From JAEUIT01 sp044220875 (GTDB taxonomy: Bacteria > Planctomycetota > Phycisphaerae > Phycisphaerales > SM1A02), in NCBI GenBank assembly GCA_044220875.1, contig JBGAQH010000008.1, positions 80,410-144,409 of the forward strand: a stretch of DNA of 64,000 nt. The letters are read 5' to 3'. A model generated the notes under the pieces. That model saw nothing but the letters and a program-made list of their open reading frames with translations, was not told where the DNA came from and did not search any database. Numbering within the stretch: position 1 is the first letter of the stretch; each line of letters begins with the position of its first letter. The translations under genes and the position numbers were made by a program. Positions 19,242-29,043 of the stretch are shown piece after piece.

Positions 19242-19502
19242 GAGAGGCGATCGCCCGGGCGATTCTACGGGTGGGCTGTCGCGGGAACGGCGCTCGATTT
19301 CGGGCTTCGACGAACTTTCGAGGAATGGGCGAGAGCGCTGAGCGAGGGCGATCGCCGCCGAAGCAAATCCCCGGAAGGGAACTTGCGCCCTTCGCGGACG
19401 CCTTGCGATCTGGGAGTGACCGACGCACGCCTGGTCCTGCCGCCGACGGCAGGGAGGGCCTCCGCGTCCAGACGCTCACCCCTCTTCGGAAGGATCTCGT
19501 CC

Positions 19503-22500
19503 ATGCCATTCGGATCATGTCACTCGTTCCCGCGACGTCCGGCCCCGCAACGACCGGCCCCGCAACGACCGGCGATGCTCGGCAAGGCCCTCCTCGCCTC
19601 AGCGATCATGCTCGCTGCCGCCACTACGCTGCCGGTCTCCGCCGGCGGATTCCCCCTCGGCACCGCCATCACGTACCAAGGTCGTCTCGCGGCGGGCGGG
19701 GTGCCGTTCAGCGGATCGGTGAACGCTTCCTTTCGACTCTACGACGCTGCGGTGGGCGGCGCCCTTGTCGGGACCGAGCAGGTCTTTCCGGCGCTCGACG
19801 TCGCCGACGGCATGTTCGTGGCCGACCTCGACTTTGGCGACGGCGTGTTCGTCGCGACGGCTCGATGGATGGAGATCGAAATCGACGGCGAGATCCTGAC
19901 CCCTCGGCAGCCCGTCTTGCCGGCGCCGCTCGCCCTCTATGCACTCAATGGCAACCCCGGCCCGATGGGACCTCAGGGCCCGATCGGAGCTGACGGCGCG
20001 ATGGGCCCCGCGGGTCCGCAAGGGCCGATCGGCGCCGATGGTGCGACCGGTCCAACCGGCCCGGCCGGTCCGACTGGTCCGCAGGGCCCCATCGGTCTGA
20101 CGGGGGCGACGGGTCCGCAGGGCCCCATCGGTCTGACGGGCGCGACGGGTCCGCAAGGTCCGACCGGTCTGACGGGCGCGACGGGTCCGCAGGGTCCAAC
20201 CGGTCTGACGGGCGCGACGGGCCCGCAGGGGCTCACCGGACCGCAGGGCTTGCAGGGGCTTGTCGGCCCGCAGGGACCGATCGGTCCCCAAGGTCCGGCG
20301 GGTGGCGATTCGTTCTGGACGCTGAACGGCACGATCGCCTACTACAACGGCGGCAACGTCGGCATCGGCACCACGACGCCGACATCGATCTTCGCGACGA
20401 AGTCCAGCGTTGACTTCGGCGGCATCACCATCCAAACCGGCGACAACACGCTCGACCAGGGCATCCGCTTCCAGAACAGCACCGCCAACTTCACGTGGGC
20501 CGTGATGCGATCGGAGAACGGGGCAAACCAGGCCGATCTCGTCTTCTACGGAGGAAACGGCAACGCCGACCCAAGCCTGCTCCCCGAACGTGTGCGATTC
20601 GCGCGGAACGGTCGCGTCGGCATCGGAACCACCGGAGCGCCTGCGGCGCGACTTCACGTCGGCGGCACCGCCGGCACGGACGGCATCATGTTCCCTGACG
20701 GCACGCTGCAGACGACCGCGACGCTGGTCGGTCCTGCTGGCCCGGCCGGTCCCGCGGGTCCCGTTGGTCCCGCAGGACCCGCCGGATCGTCCCCGTGGGG
20801 TCTCAATGGCGGCGACATGTCCTTTACGACCGGCAATGTCGGCATCGGAACGTCAGCGCCGACGAGCCTCTTCGAAGTGAAGAAGGGCGTGAACATGGTG
20901 GACGCCGCCCGCTTCACGAACTCGAACGGAGCGTCGCAGCTTCGCGTCAATGTTTCAGGAAACGCCACCAGCGGCTCAAGCGACCTGCAGGCCTGGAACA
21001 CCTCGACCGACACCGTCAACGCGTTCGCCCTCAACCCCAACGGCGGCAACGTCGCCATCGGAAAGGCAACTGCCAATTTCCCGCTGGACGTCTCGGGCGA
21101 CGCCCGCTTCGCATCGAAGCTCTTCGCGGCGAGCGATGTCGGCATCGGCACGACAGATCCTGCGTCACGACTTGAGGTGAAGAAGGACGCCGGTGCGACG
21201 GACATCGCGCGATTCACGAATAGCACCGGTGCGTCGCAGCTCCGCGTTGACGCGATCGCCGGGCTCGCCACCGTCCAAGCGCTGAATCCGAGCACGTCCG
21301 TCAACACCGAGCTCGCGCTGAACCCCGCGGGAGGGAATGTTGCCGTCGGACTGTCGAACCCCGCCCACCCGCTCGATGTCGCCGGGAACACCCACATCGA
21401 CGGCGATGTCAGCGTAGGGAACGCCAACTTCAACGGCAATCCTGCTGAGTTGAGCCGTTTCATTCGCATTGAAGGTGCCGACGACGGCACGCAATTCGCC
21501 GGGACCGCCGGTGTGGTGTTCAACAATCCGGGCATGGGAACCTATTCGATATTCGCCAACTCGATCGGTGGATTGTCATTCTTCGATGGCGCGACGCCGG
21601 GACCCGAACTGCACGGCGTCAATCTGGACATGAATGGCGGCAACCTCACCCTTGAGAGCGGGCGATTCCAGGTCGGAACCACGACGTCCTCGTTGCCCTT
21701 CTACGTCGAGGCCTTCCGCGGCAACAGCACCTCCGACGGGACATCCGACGCAGACTACGTGGCCAAGTTCCGCAACACCAACTTCCACGGCTCCGGCATC
21801 GTGGTCCAGATCGATCACGAGAACAACGCTCGATACAACCACTACATGATGTTCAGGGACGCGACGTACATGCACGGCCGCATCGAGGGATTCAATTACT
21901 TCAGCGCCGCCGATTGGAATCCGCCGGAGCTCAACTCGCTCGACGATGTCGGGGCGTGGATGTGCTACGCCACCGGACTCGGCCTCGGCATTCCGACCAG
22001 CCTCCTCGACTTTGCGACCATGGCCGCGAACGCCAACACCGCAATGGCCTGTCGCGACAACGGCGTCATCTACGAGTCGGGCTTCGGCGACTACGCCGAG
22101 TGGCTCCCGCGGCTCGATCCGAGCGAGAAGATGGTGCCGGGGCAGATCGTCGGCGTCTTCGGCGGGAAGATCTCCTCGAAGACCGAGGGCGCCGAGCAGG
22201 TGATGGTGATCTCGCGTGCCCCGATCGTCCTCGGCAACATGCCGGCGGCGGGGAATGAGTCGCTCAACGAGAAGGTCGCCTTCATGGGCCAGGTCTTCAC
22301 GTGGGTGCTCGGCGAGGTCGAGTCGGGCGACTACATCGTGGCCCTCGGCGACTCGGGCTATGGCTACGGCAAGTCGGCCGACGAGCTGACGGTTGCGGAC
22401 CTCGGACGCATCGTCGGTCGGGCCTGGGAGGGCCAGGCCGGCGGCAAGGGACTCGTCAATGTCGTCGTCGGCGTCGAGGCGAGCGAGGAGGCTGCGATCC

Positions 22501-22667
22501 TGAAGGGGATGGAGTCACGTCTCGCCGATCGTGCGTCCGAGACCGCCGCGCTCACGCACGAGGTCGCCACGCTGCGCGGCGAAAACGAGGAGTTGCGCAG
22601 CCGACTGGATGCCCTTGAGTCGCTCGTTCAGCAACTGTCGTCGGCTGCCCAGCGCAGCGGAAAGTGA
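19503..22667 (+). CDS. collagen-like exported protein with VGIGT repeats and C-terminal coiled coil
   Basis: A 1054-residue protein. A secretion signal follows ATG 19575 (MLGKALLASAIMLAAATTLP); the frame also opens at ATG 19503 with a PAPQRPAPQRPA extension. Residues about 150-266 form 39 uninterrupted Gly-X-Y triplets, and a shorter run of six lies near 412-430. Between and after them are VGIGTTTPT-type repeats, as in phage tail fibres and bacterial adhesins. The last ~200 residues contain FGDYAEWLPRLDPSEKMVPG, reminiscent of the chaperone domains of trimeric fibres, and a final heptad coiled coil. A trimeric extracellular fibre is inferred. The stop overlaps the next gene by 4 bases. Confidence 0.85.
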   Translation: MPFGSCHSFPRRPAPQRPAPQRPAMLGKALLASAIMLAAATTLPVSAGGFPLGTAITYQGRLAAGGVPFSGSVNASFRLYDAAVGGALVGTEQVFPALDVADGMFVADLDFGDGVFVATARWMEIEIDGEILTPRQPVLPAPLALYALNGNPGPMGPQGPIGADGAMGPAGPQGPIGADGATGPTGPAGPTGPQGPIGLTGATGPQGPIGLTGATGPQGPTGLTGATGPQGPTGLTGATGPQGLTGPQGLQGLVGPQGPIGPQGPAGGDSFWTLNGTIAYYNGGNVGIGTTTPTSIFATKSSVDFGGITIQTGDNTLDQGIRFQNSTANFTWAVMRSENGANQADLVFYGGNGNADPSLLPERVRFARNGRVGIGTTGAPAARLHVGGTAGTDGIMFPDGTLQTTATLVGPAGPAGPAGPVGPAGPAGSSPWGLNGGDMSFTTGNVGIGTSAPTSLFEVKKGVNMVDAARFTNSNGASQLRVNVSGNATSGSSDLQAWNTSTDTVNAFALNPNGGNVAIGKATANFPLDVSGDARFASKLFAASDVGIGTTDPASRLEVKKDAGATDIARFTNSTGASQLRVDAIAGLATVQALNPSTSVNTELALNPAGGNVAVGLSNPAHPLDVAGNTHIDGDVSVGNANFNGNPAELSRFIRIEGADDGTQFAGTAGVVFNNPGMGTYSIFANSIGGLSFFDGATPGPELHGVNLDMNGGNLTLESGRFQVGTTTSSLPFYVEAFRGNSTSDGTSDADYVAKFRNTNFHGSGIVVQIDHENNARYNHYMMFRDATYMHGRIEGFNYFSAADWNPPELNSLDDVGAWMCYATGLGLGIPTSLLDFATMAANANTAMACRDNGVIYESGFGDYAEWLPRLDPSEKMVPGQIVGVFGGKISSKTEGAEQVMVISRAPIVLGNMPAAGNESLNEKVAFMGQVFTWVLGEVESGDYIVALGDSGYGYGKSADELTVADLGRIVGRAWEGQAGGKGLVNVVVGVEASEEAAILKGMESRLADRASETAALTHEVATLRGENEELRSRLDALESLVQQLSSAAQRSGK

Positions 22668-23149
22668 GCCGCTCGATGCAATTCATATGCAACGATTCAC
22701 AGAGCCGCGGCCGGGCACCACGGCACGCCGCTCTCGCCCGAGTCGCGTTCGTCGGCGGACTGCTCACGGCAGCGTCGCTGGCCGGCGGCATGGGCGCCGG
22801 AGGCCAGTTCACCCTCGGCCCGCATGAGTTCGCCTCGGGCGGGGGACGAAGCGTGAGTAGCTCCTACACCGTGGTAGGTGTCAGCGGAGGCTGGCAGGCG
22901 GGGACGTCCGCGAGCGAGACCTACTCGGTCGCGGGCGGCTTCCTCGAGGCCGCGGGCCACGTGGGCCCGACGACGCCACCCTGTCCCGCGGACATCACCG
23001 GCGATGGCGCCGTTGACGGTGCGGATCTCGCGACGCTCCTCGGCAACTGGGCGAATGCGGGCGTCGGCGACTTCGATCGCTCGGGTGCGGTGGACGGCGC
23101 TGATCTCGCGACACTGTTGGGGTCGTGGGGGCCCTGCCCGGTGTCCTGA
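22664..23149 (+). CDS. exported dockerin-repeat protein coupled to the collagen-like gene
   Basis: A 161-residue protein. Start GTG 22664 overlaps the collagen-like gene stop (GTGA); ATG 22676 is the alternative. It has a signal segment (ARVAFVGGLLTAASLAGGMGA), a short domain FTLGPHEFASGGGRSVSSS...GGWQAG...YSVAGGFLEA of a kind common in planctomycete secreted proteins, and two dockerin-like loops (DITGDGAVDGADLATLLGNW, DFDRSGAVDGADLATLLGSW). Co-translation with the fibre protein suggests the two act together outside the cell, perhaps with this one as an anchor or cap. No enzymatic motif is seen. Confidence 0.8.
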   Translation: MSRSMQFICNDSQSRGRAPRHAALARVAFVGGLLTAASLAGGMGAGGQFTLGPHEFASGGGRSVSSSYTVVGVSGGWQAGTSASETYSVAGGFLEAAGHVGPTTPPCPADITGDGAVDGADLATLLGNWANAGVGDFDRSGAVDGADLATLLGSWGPCPVS

Positions 23150-23186
23150 GTGAAGCGATCAGGCGATCGGCCTGATCGACATGCGA

Positions 23187-23222
23187 CCGCGGCGGCGCTT
23201 CATGCCTGAAGCGCCGCCGCGG
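23187..23222 (+). terminator. strong hairpin after the collagen-dockerin gene pair
   Basis: A perfect 14 bp stem (CCGCGGCGGCGCTT at 23187-23200 with its complement at 23209-23222) around an 8-base loop, 37 bases after the dockerin gene stop. There is no T-tract, so it may act as a transcript end or 3' stabiliser rather than a classical intrinsic terminator. Confidence 0.6.
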
Positions 23223-23428
23223 TGGTCGTTGCGCCGTCGGCTCGGTTCCGGACGACAGACGGAGGGGACCGGCGTCGCGCGCAACGCGTTCTCGACGTTC
23301 GTCACGCTCGGCGACCACCATCGTCCCCGCAGTGGAGAGCGGACATTGGCCTGAGTCATGCCGATTGGGCTTGAACGTCGCGCGTGATGAGTGCGTGGCG
23401 GACTGCACATCGCGGTATGAACGAGCCG

Positions 23429-24868
23429 TTAGCCCGGCGACCACGCGCCGAGGACGATGGCTAGGTCGGCCGGACCGACCACGCCGTCGAAGTCGAGGTC
23501 GGCCGGACATGGCACGCCGCCGCCGCAGCCGGGTTGGTCAGGCCCGGAACTCCAGTTGCCGAGCAGGATCGCCAGGTCGCTGGAACCAACCACGAGGTCA
23601 CAGTCAAGGTCGCCATGGGGACAGGTGAATCCGCTCGCAGTCACCGTCCCGGAGCTGATGATGGTCGGATTGCCCTTGCCGAATCCAAGGTCGATGGTCC
23701 CTGAGAAGCCGAGGTCGAGGGCCAGCGTCGAGGCGTCGCTCAAGCCGCCCAGCGTGAACGGGATGCCCGCGAAGCTCGGCTCGAAGAGGTTGTTGAACGA
23801 CATCGGATAGGTCGCTCCGTCGGCGGCGGTGAGGACCGCCGATCCGCTGATGACGGGCGAGACCCCGACCAGCGTGCCGCAGCAGTTGTTGGCGATCGGG
23901 GCCGGCGAACCCAGGGCGCCGAGCGTGCCGTCGGCGTCCATCGAGATGCTGCTGGCGACGAGCGACATGCCCAGGGGCAGGTCCCACACCACCGGGTTGT
24001 CGATCGGTTCGAGATGGATCGACTCGAGCTGAAGCGCCGCCGGATGATTCGTGCAATCCATGACGACCGTGCCGGTGAGCGAACCGGTGACGGCCACCAC
24101 CTTGGTGACCTGCGTGCCGCCGACGTCGAGCGTGACCTGAATCGGCGCACCCTTCGCCGGAAACACGTAGCTCACCTCCTGGGTCGAACACCCGGCGATG
24201 AGGTCGACGGCGAGCTCGACCTCGCCGGTCATCGGATCGCCGTTGGTGAGGCTGGTCAGGGCAATGTTGTAGAGCCCCGTCGGAAGGACGGCATGGGCGA
24301 CATAGGCGTGGCTCGCTGTGCCCGGCGCGCTCAGGTTGTAGCTGTCGTTGATGATCAGCGCGTCCCCGAACCGGCCGAGGGCGAGCGTGCCCTTGATCGT
24401 GCCGACCGAGCCGGGAAGTCCGCCGCTGCCGGCGTGGACCGCCTTGCCGTGAGCGATGACGAGGACGTTCGTGTTGGCCTGGGTCAGGTTGAACTTGAGG
24501 CTGAAGTCCGCCTTCGACAGCGAGAAGAACCCCCACATCAAGTCGCCCCACGCGGCGACGCGCTTGTTGAGATGGTGGCAGGAGACGATGTGCGGAGCGA
24601 CGGAGGCCGAAAGCCGTGAGTCCGCCGAGACGGTGGTGCCGCCGGCCACGACATCGGAGGAGGCCCACCCCGCGATCGGGCCGGGGAAGACCAGTTCCTG
24701 GAACCCGGCATCGACGTCGAAATAGCCGGCGGCCGAGACGTCAACGTAGGTCTCCACGTGGCCGGTGCCGGTCACGAAGACGAATTGGGCATGCGCGGGT
24801 GATGCGAAGACCGCCGCCGCGAGAATTCCACCGCCGACGACGGACGAACGCGAATCGATATGCGACAT
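23429..24868 (-). CDS. exported dockerin-repeat protein, large unassigned domain
   Basis: A 479-residue exported protein beginning at ATG 24868 with a signal peptide (VVGGGILAAAVFASPAHA). About 380 residues of beta-rich sequence of unknown family follow, including HVETYVDVSAAGYFDVDAGF and LTQANTNVLVIAHGKA. Two dockerin-like loops close it: DLDCDLVVGSSDLAILLGNW and DLDFDGVVGPADLAIVLGAW, separated by a Cys-containing linker. The upstream open frame adds 18 residues without signal features. No catalytic motif was recognised; function unknown beyond extracellular location. Confidence 0.8.
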   Translation of the reverse strand: MSHIDSRSSVVGGGILAAAVFASPAHAQFVFVTGTGHVETYVDVSAAGYFDVDAGFQELVFPGPIAGWASSDVVAGGTTVSADSRLSASVAPHIVSCHHLNKRVAAWGDLMWGFFSLSKADFSLKFNLTQANTNVLVIAHGKAVHAGSGGLPGSVGTIKGTLALGRFGDALIINDSYNLSAPGTASHAYVAHAVLPTGLYNIALTSLTNGDPMTGEVELAVDLIAGCSTQEVSYVFPAKGAPIQVTLDVGGTQVTKVVAVTGSLTGTVVMDCTNHPAALQLESIHLEPIDNPVVWDLPLGMSLVASSISMDADGTLGALGSPAPIANNCCGTLVGVSPVISGSAVLTAADGATYPMSFNNLFEPSFAGIPFTLGGLSDASTLALDLGFSGTIDLGFGKGNPTIISSGTVTASGFTCPHGDLDCDLVVGSSDLAILLGNWSSGPDQPGCGGGVPCPADLDFDGVVGPADLAIVLGAWSPG

Positions 24869-25070
24869 GGTGATCACCTTGGCCTGCCGGGATGGCATGA
24901 CCCCAGCGTACAGGCGCCGCATGCCGAGACAAATCCGATTGCCTCAGATCCTGAGTCGTGGCGGGATGCCGCGAATCACGAGCGGCCGAGGAGCGGGTGC
25001 CCCGGGTGGGGAATGAAAGGCGGGTGACGCACCGGAATGTGCGTCCCGAATCGAACGCCATGCGCGGAAG

Positions 25071-25118
25071 GCCGCCGGCGTCACCGCCGTCCGATCGAGG
25101 GACGGTGACGCCGGCGGC
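25071..25118 (-). terminator. hairpin terminator downstream of the RCC1 gene
   Basis: A 16 bp perfect inverted repeat (GCCGCCGGCGTCACCG at 25071-25086 and its complement at 25103-25118), extended inward by a CGTCC/GGACG pairing. It lies about 67 bases past the stop of the minus-strand RCC1 protein gene. No T-tract follows. Confidence 0.65.
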
Positions 25119-25184
25119 CGCGTGTCGCTCACCCACCGCCGCAGCGGGGCGGCGTCGCGTTGCGTGTCGCGCGATCCGCGCGGG

Positions 25185-28139
25185 TCACGGGTTGCACACC
25201 CCCCACGCCCCGAGCAGGATCGCGAGATCGGCGCCGCTGACGACACCGTCGCCGTCGAGATCGGCGACGCATCCGGTACCCCAGCCGCCGAGCAGGATCG
25301 CGAGATCCTCGCCGCCGACGATGCCATCGCCCGAGAGGTCCGCAACGCAGGAGACAACGCCGGTCTCGACCGACAGGCCGCCGACCCAGACGCGCTGCAC
25401 GCCCGAATCGCCGGTGTCGACGATCCGAACGAGCGAGAGCCGCTCGGTCAGGAACGCCGCCGGGAGGTCGATGCGGACCTTGTCCATGCGCACCGTGCCG
25501 TTGCCGAAGACCTCGGTGGATGACGTTCCGTTGATCGAGTTGGTGTACGAGCCGTTGAAGTAATCGCGAATGTCCTCGTTGCCGATGAGCGGCTTGCTGT
25601 AGAACGTGCCGTTGCAGCCATAGAACTCCACCGTCGCGAGCGAACCCGGCCCCGGCACGCCCCACCAGGAATTGATGAGGGCGTGCACGCTGATGGCGTG
25701 GGACACGTCGACGGGTATCTCGAGCACGTGCGGGTTTCGCCCGAGCACTTCATTCGAGTGCCAGGCATTGAGGCCGACGGTCGGGATCGAGAACGGAGCG
25801 CCGCCGAGGAGAAGTTCGCCGGTCGGAAAGAGCTCGCCGCTGATCTGGTACGCGGTCGACCAGTTGAACGACGTCGAGAAGTCGATCGGAACGAAGTTGC
25901 TTGGCGGCACATATTCTGGAAGATCGATCGAGAGGAATCCCGCACCCGACGCGGTCCGGCCGCCGACGCGAATGAGGTAGGTCTTGCCGTACTGGACGGT
26001 GAAGCTCATCGTGGAGGAGCCGCCGCCGCAGCCAGCGGCGTCGTCGTCGCAGGCGATGAGCGTGAGCGCACCGCATTCGCCCGAGTAGGCGGCAAGACGG
26101 GTATCGAAGAACGCATGGCCGCAGGTCGAAACGGTCGCGGTGCCGCTTCCGTCGGCCGTGATCGAGAACCAGACATCCTTCACGAAACCGACGCCGCTGC
26201 CTTCGTTGCACGACGCGGGCAGGGCGGGCGAACTGTTCGTCGCCAGCGGCGTCGTGAACTGAACGAGCCCTTCCCGGACGCTCAGTGCATTGGCGCACTC
26301 GTCGTTGAGCGGAGCGCCCTGGAGCTTCAGCGCCGCGCTCGTCTGTCCGCCCGCCGCGATCGGGCCGGTGGAGTTGACGAGCGCGAGATTGTTCTGCTGC
26401 GCCGTCTGGCCCTGGGCGTTCGTGCCCCACTGCGCAAGCGTGAGATTGGACTTGCGAGCCATCGTGTGGCCCTCGCCTGCGGCGATCTCGATCACCGTTC
26501 CGAGGTTTGCCGGGACATTGCACTGACCGCTCGTGTTGAGTCCCCAGCAGACGACCGAGCCGTTGGCGCGAAGCGCGACGCTGTGGTAGTCGCCCGCGGC
26601 AACCTGCACGACATCGGTCAGGTTCGCGGGAACGTTGCATTGCCCGTTGGTGTTGAGCCCCCAGCACGCGACGGTGCCGTCGGCCCTCAGGGCGATGGTG
26701 TGCCAGATGCCGGTATCGACCTGCAGCGCCGGACCGAGGTTGGCCGGCACGGTCGACTGACCGCTCGCGTTGAGTCCCCAGCACACGACCGTTCCGTCGA
26801 GCTTCACCGCGGCGCTGTGCGCTCCGCCGGCGGCGACGTCGATGCACGGACCGAGATCCGCGGGAACCATGATTTGGCCGTAGTTGTTGGCGCCCCAGCA
26901 CACGACGGTGCCGTCTGTCCGACGGGCAGCGGAATGGGTGAAGCCGGCGGCGACCTGCGACGCCGGGCCGAGGCTGGCGGGCACGTTGATCTGTCCGCTC
27001 GAGTTCAGCCCGACGCCGAAGACGGCGCCGTTCTGCCGCCGAGCAAGGATGTGCCCGGCGCCGACGTCGATGTCGACGATCGGGCTCGCCTGCAGCGACG
27101 CCGGCGGCGTGGTCTGACCCATGTCACCATCGCCCCAACTCGCGACCGTGCCGTCAGCCTTCAGCGCAACGGTGAAGTCCGAGCCGGCGGCGATCTGGCT
27201 CACGGTCCCGAGGTTGGCCGGCACGTTGCACTGGCCCGCGAGGTTGTCGCCCCAGCAGACGACCGTGCCGTCCGTCTTGAGGGCGACGGTGAAGTTCATG
27301 CCGGCGGCGATCTGGGTGACGGTCCCGAGACTTGCGGGGACGTTGCACTGACCGAAGTCGTTGTTGCCCCAACACACCACACCGCCATTGCTCTTCAGTG
27401 CCACGGTGTGTCCGTACCCCGCGGCGATATGCGTCACCGTGCCGAGGTTCGCCGGGACGTTGCACTGACCGAAGTCATTGCGCCCCCAGCAGACGACGGT
27501 GCCAGCGGTCTTGATCGCGACCGTGTGGCCATATCCGCCGTCGGCCTCGCTCACCGCTCCAAGATTCGCCGGAACGTTGCATTGGCCATACTGATTCCAT
27601 CCCCAGCAGACGACGCCGCCGCCGTTGGGCTTGATGGCGATCGTGTGGAAGTCGCCGGCGGCGACCTTGTCGACCGAGCCGAGATTCGCCGGGACATTGC
27701 ACTGACCGAAGTCGTTGTTCCCAAAGCATGCCAGCGTGAAGTTGTTCCGCAGGAGAACGGTGTGGGACGCGCCGGCCGCGAGATCGACGGCGACGAGGTT
27801 CGCGGGAACGTTGCACTGTCCGCTGGTGTTCTGGCCCCACGCCAAAGGCTGCCCGGTGAAGGAACTCACCGCGGCGACGGCGTGCGCTCCGCCCGCCGCG
27901 ACCTTGGTCGCGGCCGGAATGGCAAGCTGGCCCCACGAGTTCGAGCCCCACGCCTGGATGGTCCCCGAGTCCTGTGGAGCGGCGCTGGTCGCCGTGGTCA
28001 ACACCGTGGCCGCGAGGGCGACGACGACGGGGCGGGCTCGTGCGAGGAGCGAGCGAAGCGAGGCGCCCGCATGTCGGCCGGGCGATCTCCTCCGGTCAGG
28101 TCCGAGATGCGTGGATGGTTGTGGCGTACGGAGAATCAC
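25185..28139 (-). CDS. exported RCC1-repeat protein with dockerin pair
   Basis: A 984-residue secreted protein: signal segment (PVVVALAATVLTTATSAA), then about 14 RCC1-type propeller repeats built on VVCWGxNxxGQCNVPANLG with HTVALK partner strands, predicting two seven-bladed propellers. A domain beginning DECANALSV with DVWFSITADGSGTATVSTCG and YGKTYLIRVGG follows, resembling pre-peptidase-like beta sandwiches of planctomycete exported proteins. The end has two dockerin-like loops (DLSGDGIVGGEDLAILLGGW, DLDGDGVVSGADLAILLGAW). Repeats are very alike, suggesting recent duplication. Extracellular binding or scaffolding is inferred. Confidence 0.88.
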   Translation of the reverse strand: MILRTPQPSTHLGPDRRRSPGRHAGASLRSLLARARPVVVALAATVLTTATSAAPQDSGTIQAWGSNSWGQLAIPAATKVAAGGAHAVAAVSSFTGQPLAWGQNTSGQCNVPANLVAVDLAAGASHTVLLRNNFTLACFGNNDFGQCNVPANLGSVDKVAAGDFHTIAIKPNGGGVVCWGWNQYGQCNVPANLGAVSEADGGYGHTVAIKTAGTVVCWGRNDFGQCNVPANLGTVTHIAAGYGHTVALKSNGGVVCWGNNDFGQCNVPASLGTVTQIAAGMNFTVALKTDGTVVCWGDNLAGQCNVPANLGTVSQIAAGSDFTVALKADGTVASWGDGDMGQTTPPASLQASPIVDIDVGAGHILARRQNGAVFGVGLNSSGQINVPASLGPASQVAAGFTHSAARRTDGTVVCWGANNYGQIMVPADLGPCIDVAAGGAHSAAVKLDGTVVCWGLNASGQSTVPANLGPALQVDTGIWHTIALRADGTVACWGLNTNGQCNVPANLTDVVQVAAGDYHSVALRANGSVVCWGLNTSGQCNVPANLGTVIEIAAGEGHTMARKSNLTLAQWGTNAQGQTAQQNNLALVNSTGPIAAGGQTSAALKLQGAPLNDECANALSVREGLVQFTTPLATNSSPALPASCNEGSGVGFVKDVWFSITADGSGTATVSTCGHAFFDTRLAAYSGECGALTLIACDDDAAGCGGGSSTMSFTVQYGKTYLIRVGGRTASGAGFLSIDLPEYVPPSNFVPIDFSTSFNWSTAYQISGELFPTGELLLGGAPFSIPTVGLNAWHSNEVLGRNPHVLEIPVDVSHAISVHALINSWWGVPGPGSLATVEFYGCNGTFYSKPLIGNEDIRDYFNGSYTNSINGTSSTEVFGNGTVRMDKVRIDLPAAFLTERLSLVRIVDTGDSGVQRVWVGGLSVETGVVSCVADLSGDGIVGGEDLAILLGGWGTGCVADLDGDGVVSGADLAILLGAWGVCNP

Positions 28140-28387
28140 TGGCGGTCACCTCGTCGCGGCGTTAGGGGGTTCACGTTGTCGAATGCGGACGTTTCTCGGA
28201 GCGTCACCGACGCTCGAAAGGGCAGTGCGACGCGGCGCCTTGGCAGGGACCACAATTCTGTTGAGGAGGCCACATCCTCGTGCTGCCGTCCGGCACGCGG
28301 TGCCGCGTGCCCGGTCGTCGGTCCTGCAGTCAACGCGTGCCGCTCGCGTCCCGCTCCGACCTCAGCGCGAATCAGGCCCCACGCAGC

Positions 28388-28462
28388 ATGGACGCCGGCA
28401 GCATGGAAGCCGGCACTATGGACGCCGGCAACATGGACACCGGCAACATGGACACCCCGGGG
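28388..28462 (+). repeat. 15 bp tandem repeat, five units
   Basis: Units starting at 28388, 28403, 28418, 28433 and 28448 share ATGGACRCCGGCA with few substitutions. Every unit begins with ATG, so the region offers five in-frame starts for the sigma remnant. Confidence 0.85.
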
Positions 28463-28654
28463 GCACGTCCCTCCTCTGACGTCACCCGTCTGCTCGCCGC
28501 GGTCGGCGCGGGCGAGCGCGGAGCCTCGGATGAGTTGCTTCCCGTCGTCTACGCCGAGCCTCGCACGCTCGCGATGCCACCGTCGAGCGCCTGGCGATCC
28601 TGTGCGAACGGAACGACTGACGCGAGGAGGCCGCCGGTTGGCGGGCGCCGGTGA
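28388..28654 (+). pseudogene. truncated ECF sigma factor remnant with repeat-encoded leader
   Basis: An 88-residue frame. Residues 28-58 (SSDVTRLLAAVGAGERGA, then SDELLPVVYAEPRTLA) match the N-terminal region 2 entrance of planctomycete ECF sigma factors such as the one at 18.6-19.2 kb. After RTLA the similarity stops and the frame ends in Arg/Pro-rich noise; no helix 2.4 or region 4 follows. The N-terminal leader is encoded by a 15 bp tandem repeat (MDAGS-MEAGT-MDAGN-MDTGN-MDTPG). It is probably a decayed sigma gene; a short expressed peptide cannot be excluded. Confidence 0.6.
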
Positions 28655-29043
28655 AGCCAACGAAGTGACGAGCGGGTCGTTCGCCGCGCGACGAGCGAGC
28701 GCGCTGACGTCGATCGGACCGTAGGCGCTCCGGAGCGTGGAGGCTCCATCGCGCATGGGGACCATCACGACGACGAGTTCAGCGAAGAGGACAACGCGCT
28801 CCTCGCTCGCCGATCGACACTCCGCGTTCCGGGTCTGGGTCCGCCGCCGGGACCTTTTCGCATTCCGCCTCGCGCGCGTTACCCTGCATGCGCCGACGGC
28901 ACACCCGATTGGCCTCACGCGGCTCACGCGTTGAGCTGCGCTGGTCGGCGAGCCTCGGTGGTTTGAGACGCTCGTCCCTTGCGATTGCCGGTTTCGAGCG
29001 CTTGATCGCAGGATGACCGGAAGCGTCTCGTCGGAGTCGTCCG

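Noticed and set aside
28388..28462. CRISPR-like array
   Set aside because: The units are contiguous 15 bp repeats without spacers and no cas genes are near; the 36 bp repeats at 3975 are likewise spacerless.
25683..28724. Very long plus-strand open frame opposite the RCC1 gene
   Set aside because: It mirrors the minus-strand repeats, is Arg/Asp/Val-rich without domains, and arises from GC-biased codon composition.
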